Origin: Puia sp.
GTDB lineage: Bacteria; Bacteroidota; Bacteroidia; Chitinophagales; Chitinophagaceae
Assembly: GCA_031292515.1 (NCBI GenBank)
Contig: JARLGZ010000177.1
Coordinates: forward strand, 62,001-126,000
DNA: 64,000 nucleotides
Reading direction: 5' to 3'
Position numbers and translations under genes: made by a program. The notes beneath the pieces were generated by a model. The model saw only the letters and a program-made list of their open reading frames with translations. It did no database searches and was not told where the DNA came from. Of this stretch, positions 44,925-55,100 are shown piece by piece; the first letter of the stretch is position 1; every line of letters starts with the position of its first letter.

Positions 44925-45161
44925 ATGGCAGATATTGCAACAAGAGTAAAAGGAATACTCATCGAAAAACTGGGCCTCGAAGAGGCCGCTATCACAGATC
45001 AGGCCTCTTTCTCAAATGACCTGGGCGTCGACTCCCTCGATAAGATCGAAACCTTCGTAGAACTGGAAAAACAATTCAGTATCCGGATCCCGGACGAAGA
45101 CGCAGAAAAACTGACTACTGTGGGTTCTCTCATCAATTATATTATCGAACACAAAAATTAA
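44925..45161 (+). CDS. acpP: Acyl carrier protein
   Basis: A 78-residue carrier for fatty acid synthesis. The phosphopantetheine attachment serine is in LGVDSLDKIE (DSL motif, about residue 37). The acidic helices and length are typical of AcpP. It stands alone here, without fabF or other fab genes, so it could be a second carrier with a special pathway. The start is the ATG at 44925. Confidence 0.92.
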   Translation: MADIATRVKGILIEKLGLEEAAITDQASFSNDLGVDSLDKIETFVELEKQFSIRIPDEDAEKLTTVGSLINYIIEHKN

Positions 45162-45215
45162 CCCGGGACGCAGACTATATCCCGCTTGTTGGGTTTTCTA
45201 ACGTAACTTCGCATT

Positions 45216-45299
45216 ATGGAAGCGATCAGATCCCTGGGTGGTTTTTTATGGAGGATATTCAAAGCACTTTTCGTGCACAAAAAAGATTGCTGCAAATAG
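45216..45299 (+). CDS. Possible 27-residue basic peptide
   Basis: ATG at 45216 and stop at 45297-45299. The peptide has an amphipathic start (MEAIRSLGGFLWRIFKALF) and ends in KKDCCK. TAACTTCG (45204-45211), close to TAnnTTTG, lies four bases upstream, so any transcript would be almost leaderless. Nothing else supports it. Confidence 0.25.
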   Translation: MEAIRSLGGFLWRIFKALFVHKKDCCK

Positions 45300-45524
45300 C
45301 GGCGGTCCATACGTTTGACAAGAGACGCAGCTCCCTTCCTGCTTTCTCCCTTCATCTTCCATCCCCATCGGCCATCTTCCGTTCTTCCATCAACCCCTAC
45401 GCTTTCTTTCCATCATGACGGGCCCTTCGTTATCATTTTTTGGTCTTGAACAGGCGCCCGGTTATCAGTCGGGTTTCGTGTTACCACTATCGGACACGCG
45501 TATCTGTCCTTTTCGGGAACAACA

Positions 45525-45625
45525 AAAAAAATAGCAAGTCTTTACGGGGGTGTAAAGAGCTTGCTACTATCAAAAACAAACTGCTTGGCCCAAAAATAAG
45601 GAATCCTCCAGTGCCACCTACTCAA
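45525..45625 (-). ncRNA. Candidate small RNA ending in a strong terminator
   Basis: The minus strand carries no protein here but ends in a canonical terminator (45532-45566) followed by T8. The -7-like AAGTTTTG at about 45620 suggests a start near 45610. Length would be about 90 nt. It matches no RNA family I can name with certainty. Confidence 0.3.
45532..45566 (-). terminator. Rho-independent terminator, minus strand
   Basis: TAGCAAGC-TCTTTAC pairs with GTAAAGA-CTTGCTA, 14 bp with a single bulge and a CCCCC-containing loop, followed on the minus strand by eight T residues (45523-45531). No minus-strand gene precedes it within 700 bases. Confidence 0.8.
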
Positions 45626-45870
45626 AACTTAGCATTAATTTATACTATTTTGATATTTTTGTCATTTTTGGTTTCTTTTAACAACTTCAAAAATTACCCA
45701 ACAACCACCACATGATTACCCAACGACCCGCATTGCAAGTCAAGGCTTTTCATATTAGCTTCACACGCAATTCCTACTCCTCCTAAGTGCCGATTTTATA
45801 CCTGACCATGACCGTATTTTGCAAAATATTTGCAAACCCTATGCAAAAACTGCCTTCAACGGTTTGAATC

Positions 45871-47910
45871 ATGAAAAAAAGCTATTTTCTGTATAGTCTG
45901 CTTCTCGTCTTGTCTTCTTGCCAATCCCGTCCCGCACGGGATCACAAGGATCCGCCCGACTTCCTCGTCGACAATCTGGACACTACTATCCGCCCCTCCG
46001 ATGACTTTTTTCAATATGCCAACGGCGGATGGATAAACAGGAATCCGATCCCGCCCGGCGAAAGCGACTGGGGTGTCGCACAACTGGTGCAGGACGATAT
46101 CTATCGGCAGCTGAAGATGATCAACGACCAGGCGGCATCCATAACGGCGCCAAAAGGAAGCATACAACAACTGATTGGGGATTATTGGCGCAGCGGCATG
46201 GACACCATAGCCATCGAAGGGCAGGGTTTGAAGCCCCTGCAACCGGATCTTGACAGGATCGATCGCATCAAAAGTACTCACGACTTTATAGCCGTCGTGG
46301 CGGCCATGCATAATAATGACAACAGGGTACTCTTTGCGGACGATGTCGTACAGGATGACAAGAATAGCGACAGCATGGTATATGAGTTGCAACAAGGTGG
46401 CATCGGCATGATCAACAGGGATTACTATTTCAGTACCGACACCCAATCCGTGTCGGTGCGAAAAGCCTACCGGGAATATCTATGTGGTGTCTTCAGGCTC
46501 CTGGGCGCGGACAGTGCCCGCGCCGTTGACAAAGCAGCCGCCGTTTTCCGCCTGGAAACCCACCTGGCAGCCAACTCCCGGAAAATAGCCGCCCTGCGGA
46601 TTCCTGATGAGAACTATAAAAAGATCTGCTTCCGGAATTTGTCGGCAATATGTCCGGCAATCGATTGGGTCTGGCACCTGAAAAGCAGCGGGGTGGACAA
46701 TCCGCCCGACTCGCTCATCATCAGGCAACCGGAATTTTTCAAGGCGCTTGGCCATGAACTGACCCATACCCCGCTCGAAGACTGGAAAGACTACCTGCGC
46801 TTCCATCTCCTGCATCAATGTGCCCCTTATCTCGATGTCAAAACATTCAATAACCAGTTTCGCTACTACCAGGTACTTAATGGAGTTAGTACCCCGCGCC
46901 CACGCTGGAAGCGGGTAATAGACAACCAGGAAGGCGCCATGGGAGAAGCACTCGGCCAGATCTTCGTAAAGGAATATTTTCCTGCCGGAGCACGAACCCG
47001 GTATGCCAGTCTGGTCGAAGAGATCCGGGAGGCTTTCCGCGAAAGGATACAGAAACTGGATTGGATGAGCGAAGGCACCCGCCAGCGGGCCCTTATCAAA
47101 CTGGCAGCTATCCGTAAGAAAGTCGGCTACCCCGACAAGTGGCTGGACTTCTCGGCTATGCGTATCGAGCGCGGCCCTTTCGTCCTGAACATGCAGCGGG
47201 CTAACCAGTGGTGGCGCAGCCGCAAGCTCCACCAATTGGGCAAACGTGCCGATCGCGGTGAATGGGATATGACCCCCCAGACCTTCAATGCTTACTACCT
47301 GGCCACCAATAACGAGATCGTCTTCCCCGCCGGCATATTCATGGTACCGGGAAAGAAGATGGAAGAACTCGACGACGCATTCGTATATGGCTATGCCGGC
47401 GCAGGCACAATCGGCCACGAAATCACGCATGGCTTCGATGATGAAGGCCGTCAGTATGACGAGAATGGCAATCTGAACAACTGGTGGTCGCTTTCCGATG
47501 AACAAAAATTCAACCAGAAAAAGGCCTTTATCGTCCGCCAATTTAATGAATTCAACCCGTTGGATACGATGCATATCAATGGAGAAATCACCCAGGGTGA
47601 GAATATCGCCGATCTGGGTGGCCTGGTAATCGGTCTCGACGCCTTCAAAAAATCCGCGGCTTTCAAGGAGAACAAGATGATCGGCGGCCTAAGCCCCCTC
47701 CAACGCTTTTTTCTCGGTTATGCCTATTCCTGGGCCTACGAACAAAATGCGGAAAGCCTGGCGGCCGACCTGATCACCGACGTACACGCGCCACCAAAGG
47801 AAAGAGTAAACGGTCCCCTGGTGAATATCCCCGAATTCTACGAAGCCTTCCACATACGACCGGGCGATAAAATGTATCGCCCGGACAGCCTGAGAGTAAG
47901 TATATGGTAA
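45871..47910 (+). CDS. M13 family zinc metallopeptidase
   Basis: A 679-residue exported enzyme of the neprilysin/endothelin-converting-enzyme family. The signal sequence ends in LLVLSSCQS, a lipobox-like site, so it may be a lipoprotein. The zinc motif HEITHGFDD is at about residue 517 and ENIADLGG with the third zinc ligand at about 577. Conserved N-terminal DDFFQYANGGWINRNPIP and the C-terminal NIPEFYEAFHIRPGDKMYRP complete the fold. It cleaves peptides in the periplasm. Its gene is convergent with xylA. Confidence 0.93.
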   Translation: MKKSYFLYSLLLVLSSCQSRPARDHKDPPDFLVDNLDTTIRPSDDFFQYANGGWINRNPIPPGESDWGVAQLVQDDIYRQLKMINDQAASITAPKGSIQQLIGDYWRSGMDTIAIEGQGLKPLQPDLDRIDRIKSTHDFIAVVAAMHNNDNRVLFADDVVQDDKNSDSMVYELQQGGIGMINRDYYFSTDTQSVSVRKAYREYLCGVFRLLGADSARAVDKAAAVFRLETHLAANSRKIAALRIPDENYKKICFRNLSAICPAIDWVWHLKSSGVDNPPDSLIIRQPEFFKALGHELTHTPLEDWKDYLRFHLLHQCAPYLDVKTFNNQFRYYQVLNGVSTPRPRWKRVIDNQEGAMGEALGQIFVKEYFPAGARTRYASLVEEIREAFRERIQKLDWMSEGTRQRALIKLAAIRKKVGYPDKWLDFSAMRIERGPFVLNMQRANQWWRSRKLHQLGKRADRGEWDMTPQTFNAYYLATNNEIVFPAGIFMVPGKKMEELDDAFVYGYAGAGTIGHEITHGFDDEGRQYDENGNLNNWWSLSDEQKFNQKKAFIVRQFNEFNPLDTMHINGEITQGENIADLGGLVIGLDAFKKSAAFKENKMIGGLSPLQRFFLGYAYSWAYEQNAESLAADLITDVHAPPKERVNGPLVNIPEFYEAFHIRPGDKMYRPDSLRVSIW

Positions 47911-47955
47911 AATAAGCCCGCAATCAAAGATTCTCCAACCCAATGACTTCGGCGC

Positions 47956-49284
47956 CTAGATAAACCGGTTGATCAGGTTCTCCAGGTACTCCTGGCGTCC
48001 GCTGATCGTCTTCGGCTCTCCATTGGCTATAGCATATTCACGCAAGTCTTCCAGTGAGAGCAGTCCCTTCTCAAAGACAGCGCCCTGACCTCCGTCAAAA
48101 CTCGCATACCGGTCCTGCCGGATCTTTTTGTATTCCGATCCCTGAAGGATCTTATCGGCAACGATCAACGCCCTGGCAAAACTGTCGATCCCGCCGATAT
48201 GCGCATGGAACAAATCCTCCGGATCGGTGGAGTTCCTTCTTCTTTTTGCATCGAAATTGACACCGCCTCCCTTAAAGCCGCCGCCTTCCAGGATAATCAG
48301 CAGCGCTTCCACCATCTCGGTAATATTGTTCGGGAACTGATCCGTGTCCCATCCGTTCTGGTAGTCCCCGCGATTGGCATCCATGGAGCCCAGCAATCCT
48401 GCGTCCACGGCGACCTGCAGCTCATGGGTGAAAGTATGACCGGCCAGGGTAGCATGGTTCACCTCGATATTTAGCTTGAAATCGGGTAACAGGTCATACT
48501 GGCGAAGAAAGCCGATTACGGTCGCGCAATCGTAATCATATTGATGTTTGGTAGGTTCGCAGGGTTTGGGTTCTATAAAGAAAGTTCCCGTAAAACCATT
48601 CTTACGGGCATAGTCCCTCGCCGTGTGGAGGAACCGGGCCAGGTGCTCCTGCTCACGCTTCATATTGGTATTCAACAGGCTCATATAGCCTTCCCGGCCA
48701 CCCCAGAATACATAGTTCTCACCCTTCAACGCGATCGTCGCGTCAAGCGCCGCCTTCACCTGCGCTCCCGCATGACTAAGCACATGAAAATCCGGGTTCG
48801 TGGCAGCTCCGTTCATGTATCGCTTGTTGGAGAAAAGGTTGGCAGTCCCCCACAATAATTTGACACCGCTGTCGGCCTGTTTCTGCTTAGCATATTCAGT
48901 CAGCGTCTGCAACCTTTTTTCATTGTCCACCACATCGTTCGTGTAATCCACCACATCCACATCGTGGAAACAATAGAACGGAACGTCCAGTTTGGTAATG
49001 AACTCGAAGGCGGCATCCATCTTGTCCTTGGCCCGGGCCACTGCGTTGGTCTTCTCATTCCAGAGAAAAAGATGAGTAGGCTCACCGAAAGGATCCGACC
49101 CATTGCCGCAGAAGGAGTGCCAATAGGCGACCGCTAATCTCAAATGATCTCTCATAGTCTTCCCGGCCACTACCTTGCCGGCATCATACCATCGGTAGGC
49201 AAAGGGGTTATCCGTTCCCGGACCTTCATATTTTATCTGTCCTATTCCTTTAAAATATTCTTTCTCTCCTGTTAAGACTGGCAT
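47956..49284 (-). CDS. xylA: Xylose isomerase
   Basis: A 442-residue enzyme converting D-xylose to D-xylulose. The metal-binding and catalytic motifs include [27 protein letters not shown] and [15 protein letters not shown]. The length fits class II enzymes. It lies 134 bases downstream of xylB on the same strand and forms the xylose operon with it. Confidence 0.96.
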   Translation of the reverse strand: MPVLTGEKEYFKGIGQIKYEGPGTDNPFAYRWYDAGKVVAGKTMRDHLRLAVAYWHSFCGNGSDPFGEPTHLFLWNEKTNAVARAKDKMDAAFEFITKLDVPFYCFHDVDVVDYTNDVVDNEKRLQTLTEYAKQKQADSGVKLLWGTANLFSNKRYMNGAATNPDFHVLSHAGAQVKAALDATIALKGENYVFWGGREGYMSLLNTNMKREQEHLARFLHTARDYARKNGFTGTFFIEPKPCEPTKHQYDYDCATVIGFLRQYDLLPDFKLNIEVNHATLAGHTFTHELQVAVDAGLLGSMDANRGDYQNGWDTDQFPNNITEMVEALLIILEGGGFKGGGVNFDAKRRRNSTDPEDLFHAHIGGIDSFARALIVADKILQGSEYKKIRQDRYASFDGGQGAVFEKGLLSLEDLREYAIANGEPKTISGRQEYLENLINRFI

Positions 49285-49418
49285 ATTCGTTGGTTTTCTT
49301 GTGAAGTGTATTTTTTATTTAGCGTCTTTTATTCTTGTCTCTTATTTTGTATTGATCCGCGTCTAACCATTCATGTTCTTCTCTTCGAGTTGAGCCATTC
49401 CTGTTCATTCCCGTTTTC

Positions 49419-50915
49419 TCATTTCGCGTCCATCAGCGTTCCCATTAGCTTCTCCCGCCAGCGCTGATACAGTTCCTCATATCGCTCCGTTGCATCCGGG
49501 CGGATCATTTGCAGCGGCTTCATAGAACGAAAAGCATCCTGTTCCGTGGCGAAGATACCCGCCCCAATCCCCGCGCCCAGCGCCGCTCCTATGCTCCCGT
49601 CACAGTCATACAGTTCCACCGGCACACCGGTGCTGTTCACAAATGCCGACGAAAAAACGCCGCTTAGGAACATATTGGCCCTTCCGGCCCGGATTACGGA
49701 TGGATTCATCTTATTTTCACGCATGATGTCCAACCCATACCGGAAGGCAAATGCGATCCCCTCCTGTCCTGCCCTGTAGAGATGGGCCATACCATGTTTA
49801 TTCAGGTCTATATTCCTGACCCCGGCGCCGGGAATCCTGTTGTTAAATATCCTCTCCGCGCCATTGCCAAAAGGAAATACCGACAAGCCTTCACTTCCCG
49901 GTTCAATAGCCGCCGCCGCCGTGTTCAGTGCCGCATAATCCGGCATAACACCGCCGAAACCACCCAGGTCCCGGATCCAGCGATTCAGGATCCCTGTCCC
50001 ATTGATACACAAAAGCACGCCGATCCTCTTCCGCGTGCTGGTGTAATTGACATGCGCAAAACTATTGACACGAGACTGCCGGTCATAAGTCAATTGATCA
50101 CTCACGCCGTAGATTACGCCGGAAGTCCCTGCCGTGGCAGCGACTTCGCCCGGCTCCAGTACATTAAGCGACAATGCGTTATTGGGCTGGTCACCGGCCT
50201 TATAGGTTACCGGGATCCCCTTTTTAAGAGACAATGCCCTGGCCACCTCCCCGGTTAACCCGCCATGGGAAAAGAAAACGGGCTGTATCGCAGGGATCAC
50301 GCTCTTATCAAATCCAAAATAATTGAAAACATCGTCCGACAGGCGATCCTCCGCAAAATCCCAGAATATTCCTTCGGAGAGAGCCGAAATACTGGTAGTC
50401 GTCTCACCCGTCAGTTTCATCGCGATGAAATCACCAGGCAACAAAATTTTGGAAATCTTCTTATAGATCGCAGGCTCCCTGTCTTTTACCCAGGCCAGTT
50501 TGGAAGCCGTAAAATTGCCGGGCGAGTTCAGGAGATGCCCGAGACATCTCTCCTGTCCGATACTCTCAAAAGCCTTGTCACCATAGGGAACGGCCCGACT
50601 GTCGCACCAGATAATGCTGTCCCGCAGAACCCGTTTGTCCGCGTCCACGAGAACCAACCCGTGCATTTGATAGGCGATACCGATGGCGGCGATTCTGCCG
50701 GGATCATAAGATCCCGATGCACCCGCCTTTAAAATGGCTTTCTGCACGCATTCCCACCAGGTCTCCGGCGACTGTTCTGCCCAACCCGGCTGCCTGGATA
50801 AAATAGCGGTTTCGTTTTCGGGGTATTGCGCGGAAGCCAGGGCCTGCCTGGTCTCCGCGTCTACGATTGACACCTTGATGGATGAGGTGCCGACATCTAT
50901 TCCTAATAGCAGCAT
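49419..50915 (-). CDS. xylB: Xylulokinase
   Basis: A 498-residue FGGY-family kinase that phosphorylates D-xylulose. The N-terminal ATP fold LLLGIDVGTSSIKVSIVD and the second-domain motif AATAGTSGVIYGV are intact, and GLSVFPFGNGAERI fits xylulokinases. It is divergent from the LacI gene; the perfect operator at 51025-51038 lies in between and should control both. Confidence 0.94.
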   Translation of the reverse strand: MLLLGIDVGTSSIKVSIVDAETRQALASAQYPENETAILSRQPGWAEQSPETWWECVQKAILKAGASGSYDPGRIAAIGIAYQMHGLVLVDADKRVLRDSIIWCDSRAVPYGDKAFESIGQERCLGHLLNSPGNFTASKLAWVKDREPAIYKKISKILLPGDFIAMKLTGETTTSISALSEGIFWDFAEDRLSDDVFNYFGFDKSVIPAIQPVFFSHGGLTGEVARALSLKKGIPVTYKAGDQPNNALSLNVLEPGEVAATAGTSGVIYGVSDQLTYDRQSRVNSFAHVNYTSTRKRIGVLLCINGTGILNRWIRDLGGFGGVMPDYAALNTAAAAIEPGSEGLSVFPFGNGAERIFNNRIPGAGVRNIDLNKHGMAHLYRAGQEGIAFAFRYGLDIMRENKMNPSVIRAGRANMFLSGVFSSAFVNSTGVPVELYDCDGSIGAALGAGIGAGIFATEQDAFRSMKPLQMIRPDATERYEELYQRWREKLMGTLMDAK

Positions 50916-51024
50916 ATAATCGCTTGGTTTTCGGGGGGTCGATTCCCTTAATCAAAAATACCGGCTTGGTATTTGTTTCAGCTTCTCGTTAAAAATCAGC
51001 GCATAAATATACAGCTTTTTGAAT

Positions 51025-51038
51025 TGCAATCGATTGCA
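51025..51038. promoter_or_regulatory. LacI-family operator
   Basis: TGCAATCGATTGCA is a perfect 14-bp palindrome with the central CG typical of LacI-family operators. It is placed between the divergent xylB and LacI genes, 110 bases from xylB and 59 from the LacI start. It is the best-supported operator in the window. Confidence 0.8.
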
Positions 51039-51054
51039 TTTCCCTTTTTAGAAA

Positions 51055-51085
51055 TGTGATTTTCGATTTTTACATAATACATTTG
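51055..51085 (+). promoter_or_regulatory. Promoter of the LacI gene
   Basis: TGTG (51055-51058), a 19-base spacer and TACATTTG (51078-51085) match the Bacteroidetes -33/-7 elements. The start codon follows 11 bases later. Confidence 0.55.
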
Positions 51086-51096
51086 TAGTTAACAAT

Positions 51097-52158
51097 ATGA
51101 TCCCCAAAAAAGAGATAACAATCTATGATATAGCCAAGGCGCTCAATATCTCGCCGGCTACCGTAAGCAGGGGCCTCAAAGATCACCCGGCCATCAACAT
51201 CAAAACCCGTAAAAGGATCATGGACATGTCTCTGGAAATGGGCTACCGCTCCAACCATTTCGCCAGCAACCTGAGAAAACAAAAAACCCATACCATCGGC
51301 ATCCTCGTTCATGAGCTGAATAGTCATTTCATCAGCTCGGTGCTGGCCGGAATCGAAAAAGTCACTGCGGGTTCAGGCTACGACCTGATCATCGGCCATT
51401 CCTCGGAGACATACCGGAAAGAAGTCTCCAATGCCCACAACCTGTTCCATAAGAGAGTCGACGGATTGATCGCATCACTGGCCTTCGATACCAGGGATCT
51501 CGCTCACTTTGATCCGTTTGTGAATAAGGGGATCCCTGTCGTATTCTTTGATCGCGTCGAAAATACCAGCTACGGCACCCGCGTGGTCATCGACAACGCG
51601 AAAGCAGGTTTTGAGGCCACTACACACCTGGCCGCGCAAGGCTGCAGGAATATCGCCCATATCACCGCCAACCTCACCCGAAACGTATATGCGGACCGGC
51701 TAAAAGGCTACCGGCAGGCGCTTGAATACTACGGCCTTCCCTATGACCCTTCACGGGTATTGGTAAATGATTTGAGCGAAGAAGCAGCAATGCGGGCCGC
51801 GCGTGAGATTATAAACATGGACCCGAGACCGGACGGCGTATTCATCACCAATGATTTCTGTGCTGCCGTCTTTATGCAGGCCCTAAAGGAGTCGGGCGTC
51901 TCGGTGCCGGAAGATATCGCCATCGTGGGATTCAACAATGACGTGATCGCAAAATTGATCCATCCGAAGTTGACAACCATCGACTACCGGGGAGAAGATA
52001 TGGGAGAAAAAGCAGCTACCAGCTTGCTGGAACAGTTATCCGGGAGTGTCTATCCCCCGACAAATCCCGCTTATTTGCATACGGGAACTTCAAAAACGAT
52101 CGTGATTCCGTCCGAATTAGTGATCAGGGGCTCCTCGATGAGACGGCCCCTTTCCTGA
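51097..52158 (+). CDS. LacI family regulator, probably of xylose genes
   Basis: A 353-residue repressor. The N-terminal helix-turn-helix is TIYDIAKALNISPATVSRGL (about residues 5-26) with the hinge region after it, and residues 60-345 form the periplasmic-binding-protein-like sensor domain (TIGILVHELNSHFISSVLAG; GVFITNDFCAAVFMQALKES). Its position, divergent from xylB across a LacI operator, makes it the likely xylose-responsive regulator. It is convergent with the hybrid sensor gene. Confidence 0.93.
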   Translation: MIPKKEITIYDIAKALNISPATVSRGLKDHPAINIKTRKRIMDMSLEMGYRSNHFASNLRKQKTHTIGILVHELNSHFISSVLAGIEKVTAGSGYDLIIGHSSETYRKEVSNAHNLFHKRVDGLIASLAFDTRDLAHFDPFVNKGIPVVFFDRVENTSYGTRVVIDNAKAGFEATTHLAAQGCRNIAHITANLTRNVYADRLKGYRQALEYYGLPYDPSRVLVNDLSEEAAMRAAREIINMDPRPDGVFITNDFCAAVFMQALKESGVSVPEDIAIVGFNNDVIAKLIHPKLTTIDYRGEDMGEKAATSLLEQLSGSVYPPTNPAYLHTGTSKTIVIPSELVIRGSSMRRPLS

Positions 52159-52197
52159 AAAGCTTCCTTCCCGGACCGGCCTCTCTCCGAAAAAATC

Positions 52198-55100
52198 CTA
52201 TGATTCCATTTTTCTGCCGCCGGCGCTCTTCTCAAGCAACTGTATCAACTCATCCAGGACGATCGGCTTGCTGATATAATCATCCATGCCCGCACGAAGG
52301 CATTCTTCCCGGTCGCCTTGCATGGCATTTGCCGTCAGCGCCACGATCAAAGGCTGCTTTACAAGACGCCGGCGGATCTGCTTGGTCGCTTCCAGCCCAT
52401 CCAGCTCGGGCATCTGGATATCCATCAGGATCATATCGTAGTCGTTCATGCCGGCAGCCTCAACAGCCTCCTGCCCGTTCTCCACGGATTCGGGCTGGTA
52501 GCCCAGGTTGCTGAGGACATGCACGATCAGTCGCTGGTTGATCAGATTGTCTTCCGCAACCAGTATTCGCATAGGGTACCGCCGGGAGAAGTCGGCGGAG
52601 ATCTTGCCTTTCGTATCCTTTTGTTCCGAGGTATAACGCACCTGCTCCCGAAGACTGTTCACCACATTTCTGCAAAGGAGGCTCTGCTTGATAGGTTTTG
52701 TGAGAATAGCCGTGAACAGCTGTGGCCAGTCGTTCTCTTTCTCAGATCCGACAGAACTTAGCAACATGATAGGCAATTTGCTGTACCGGTTGCGCAGCTC
52801 TTGAGCCAGCGCTACACCATCCATCCCCGGCATATGCCTGTCGGTAATGACCAGGTCAATCCCGGGGTCCCGGGACATGAACGCCAACGCCTCTTCGCCA
52901 GAGCCGACAAGCAGGGGTACAAGCCTCCATTGATCCAACTGGTTTTTAAGAATCTCTCTGTTTGTGGGGTTGTCATCCACTACCAATACCTTCTTACCCT
53001 CCAGCCCGGACAGGTTGCAGTTCACATAATTCCGGATCGGCTGGACACCGGGCCGGGTCAAAATCGTGAACGTGAAGGTCGTTCCTTCTCCCGGTTTGCT
53101 CGTCACAGATATCTGACCCCCCATGAGCGAGACCAGTTTCTCACAGATAGCCAGCCCCAGACCGGACCCTCCGTACTTTCGCGTCGTGGATGAATCGACC
53201 TGTGAAAAAGATTTGAACAGAATACCGATCTTATCGGCAGGGATACCGATGCCCGTATCCCTCACTTCGAAGCACAGTTCCAGATCCTCGTCCTCCCCCG
53301 ACCGCAATAAATGGACGCCAAGGAATACCTCTCCCCGGTGCGTGAATTTTATAGCATTGCCCAACAGATTCATCAGGATCTGTCTCAACCGCAAGGCGTC
53401 TCCGATGATTTGCGTGGGAACATTGTAGTCTATCTGGTAAGCCAGGTCCAGGCCGGACTGAGAGGCCTTGCCGGCAAATACATCCAGTACATCCTCTATG
53501 CAATTGCGAAGATCGAAGTCCCTTTTCTCCATCTCCATCTTACCCGAATCGATCTTTGAAAAATCCAGGATATCATTGATGACATTGAGCAGCCCTTCAC
53601 CGCAATGAAGAATAGTGTCTGTGTATTCCTGCTGCTGTATGGTAAGAGGCGTCTCGGCTAAAAGAGAAGTCATCCCGATCACGCCGTTCAATGGCGTACG
53701 GATTTCGTGGCTCATCGTGGCGAGGAAAACACTCTTGGCACGGTTCGCCTCTTCGGCTTCCTGCCGGGCCTTCCTTTCTTCCCGCGTCAGGGCGCTAAGT
53801 CTCTCGGTTCGTTCTTTCACCTGCCTCTCCAGATCCCTGTTCCTCGCACGGATATGATTGACCCGGATACGATAGAAGCTGATGGCCCCGCCTATGATGC
53901 ATAGTGAAAGGAGCAACCGGAACCACCAGGTCATCCAGAAGGGCGGCAGGATATGGATCTTTATGCTCGTTACCCGGGAAGACCAACTGCCGTCATTATT
54001 CTGTCCCTTTACCCTGAACGCATAATCCCCCGGATCCAGATTGGTATAGGTGACGGTACGCCTCATGCCCGCATCGTTCCATTCCTTATCGAAACCTTCC
54101 AGCTGGTAAGAGTATCGCTTTTTGTCGCGGGAAGTATAGTTCAGGGATGCATATCCGAAGGTAATGACCGTGTTCTTGTAGGACAAAGTGAGATCGTGCG
54201 TCTCGGAGATATCCTCCCGGAGGGGTGATGCCTCCTTTCCCCCATGCGTGATCGGAACGTCCTTGTTGAACAGCTGGAAATCCGTGATCAGCAAGGGCGG
54301 ATCATAGGGATACCGTTTCATGCTGTCCGGATAAAACTCGTTAAATCCATTGATCCCGCCGAAATACATCTGGCCGGTCTTGCTCAAACAACTGGCCTGC
54401 TCTTTAAACTCGTTCGATTGCAGTCCGTCCCCTTCATTAAAATTCGAGAAGGATTTATCGACCGGGTTGAATCGGGACAAACCCTTGAGCGTACTGATCC
54501 ACAGGTATCCTTTCCAGTCTCCTAAAACTGCGACCACGGAATTGTTGGGAAGGCCATTTTCGGTGGTATAGGCGGTAAAGACCCCGGTAGCCCTGTCAAA
54601 ATAATTCAGACCACCCGATGTGCCGATCCATAAATTACCCAGGCTGTCTTCCAGCAAGCTGCTGACCTCATTACTGCTGATGCTGTTCTTCCGTTCGTCG
54701 TGAATAAAATGTCTGAAAGTCCCGGTCTTGCGGTTAAAGAGGTTGAGACCGCCCCCGTAAGTGCCGATCCATAGTTCTCCCCGGCTGTCCCCAAACAGCG
54801 TGTAGATATTATTGTTTGAAATCCCATCGGGCTTATCGGGATTGTACGGGTAATGGATAAACCGGTTATGGATCGCATCATATTCATCGAGGCCGCCCCC
54901 GAATGTGCCGATCCACATATTCTTTTCCCGGTCTTCAAAGACAGTCCACGCAAAATTACTGCTGAGGCTCGATGAGTCATCGGGGTTATGTCTGAAATGA
55001 CGCCAGGTCTTTTTTTCAGGATTGAAAATACTTACCCCATCCCCCCAGGTTGCCGCCCAGAGATTGCCCCTGGAGTCGTCTTCTATGTCCAGCACATAGT

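Larger units (their letters stand above)
45162..45870. other. 709-base gap between ACP and M13 peptidase genes
   Basis: No ordinary gene. It contains a 27-codon candidate at 45216, a strong minus-strand terminator at 45532-45566 with a possible small RNA upstream of it, and a cluster of TTTGCAAA-like words near 45815-45848 just before the peptidase gene. Confidence 0.6.

Noticed and set aside
45440-45715. A 91-codon plus-strand frame between the ACP and M13 genes
   Set aside because: It runs through the minus-strand terminator hairpin and has no plausible protein pattern.
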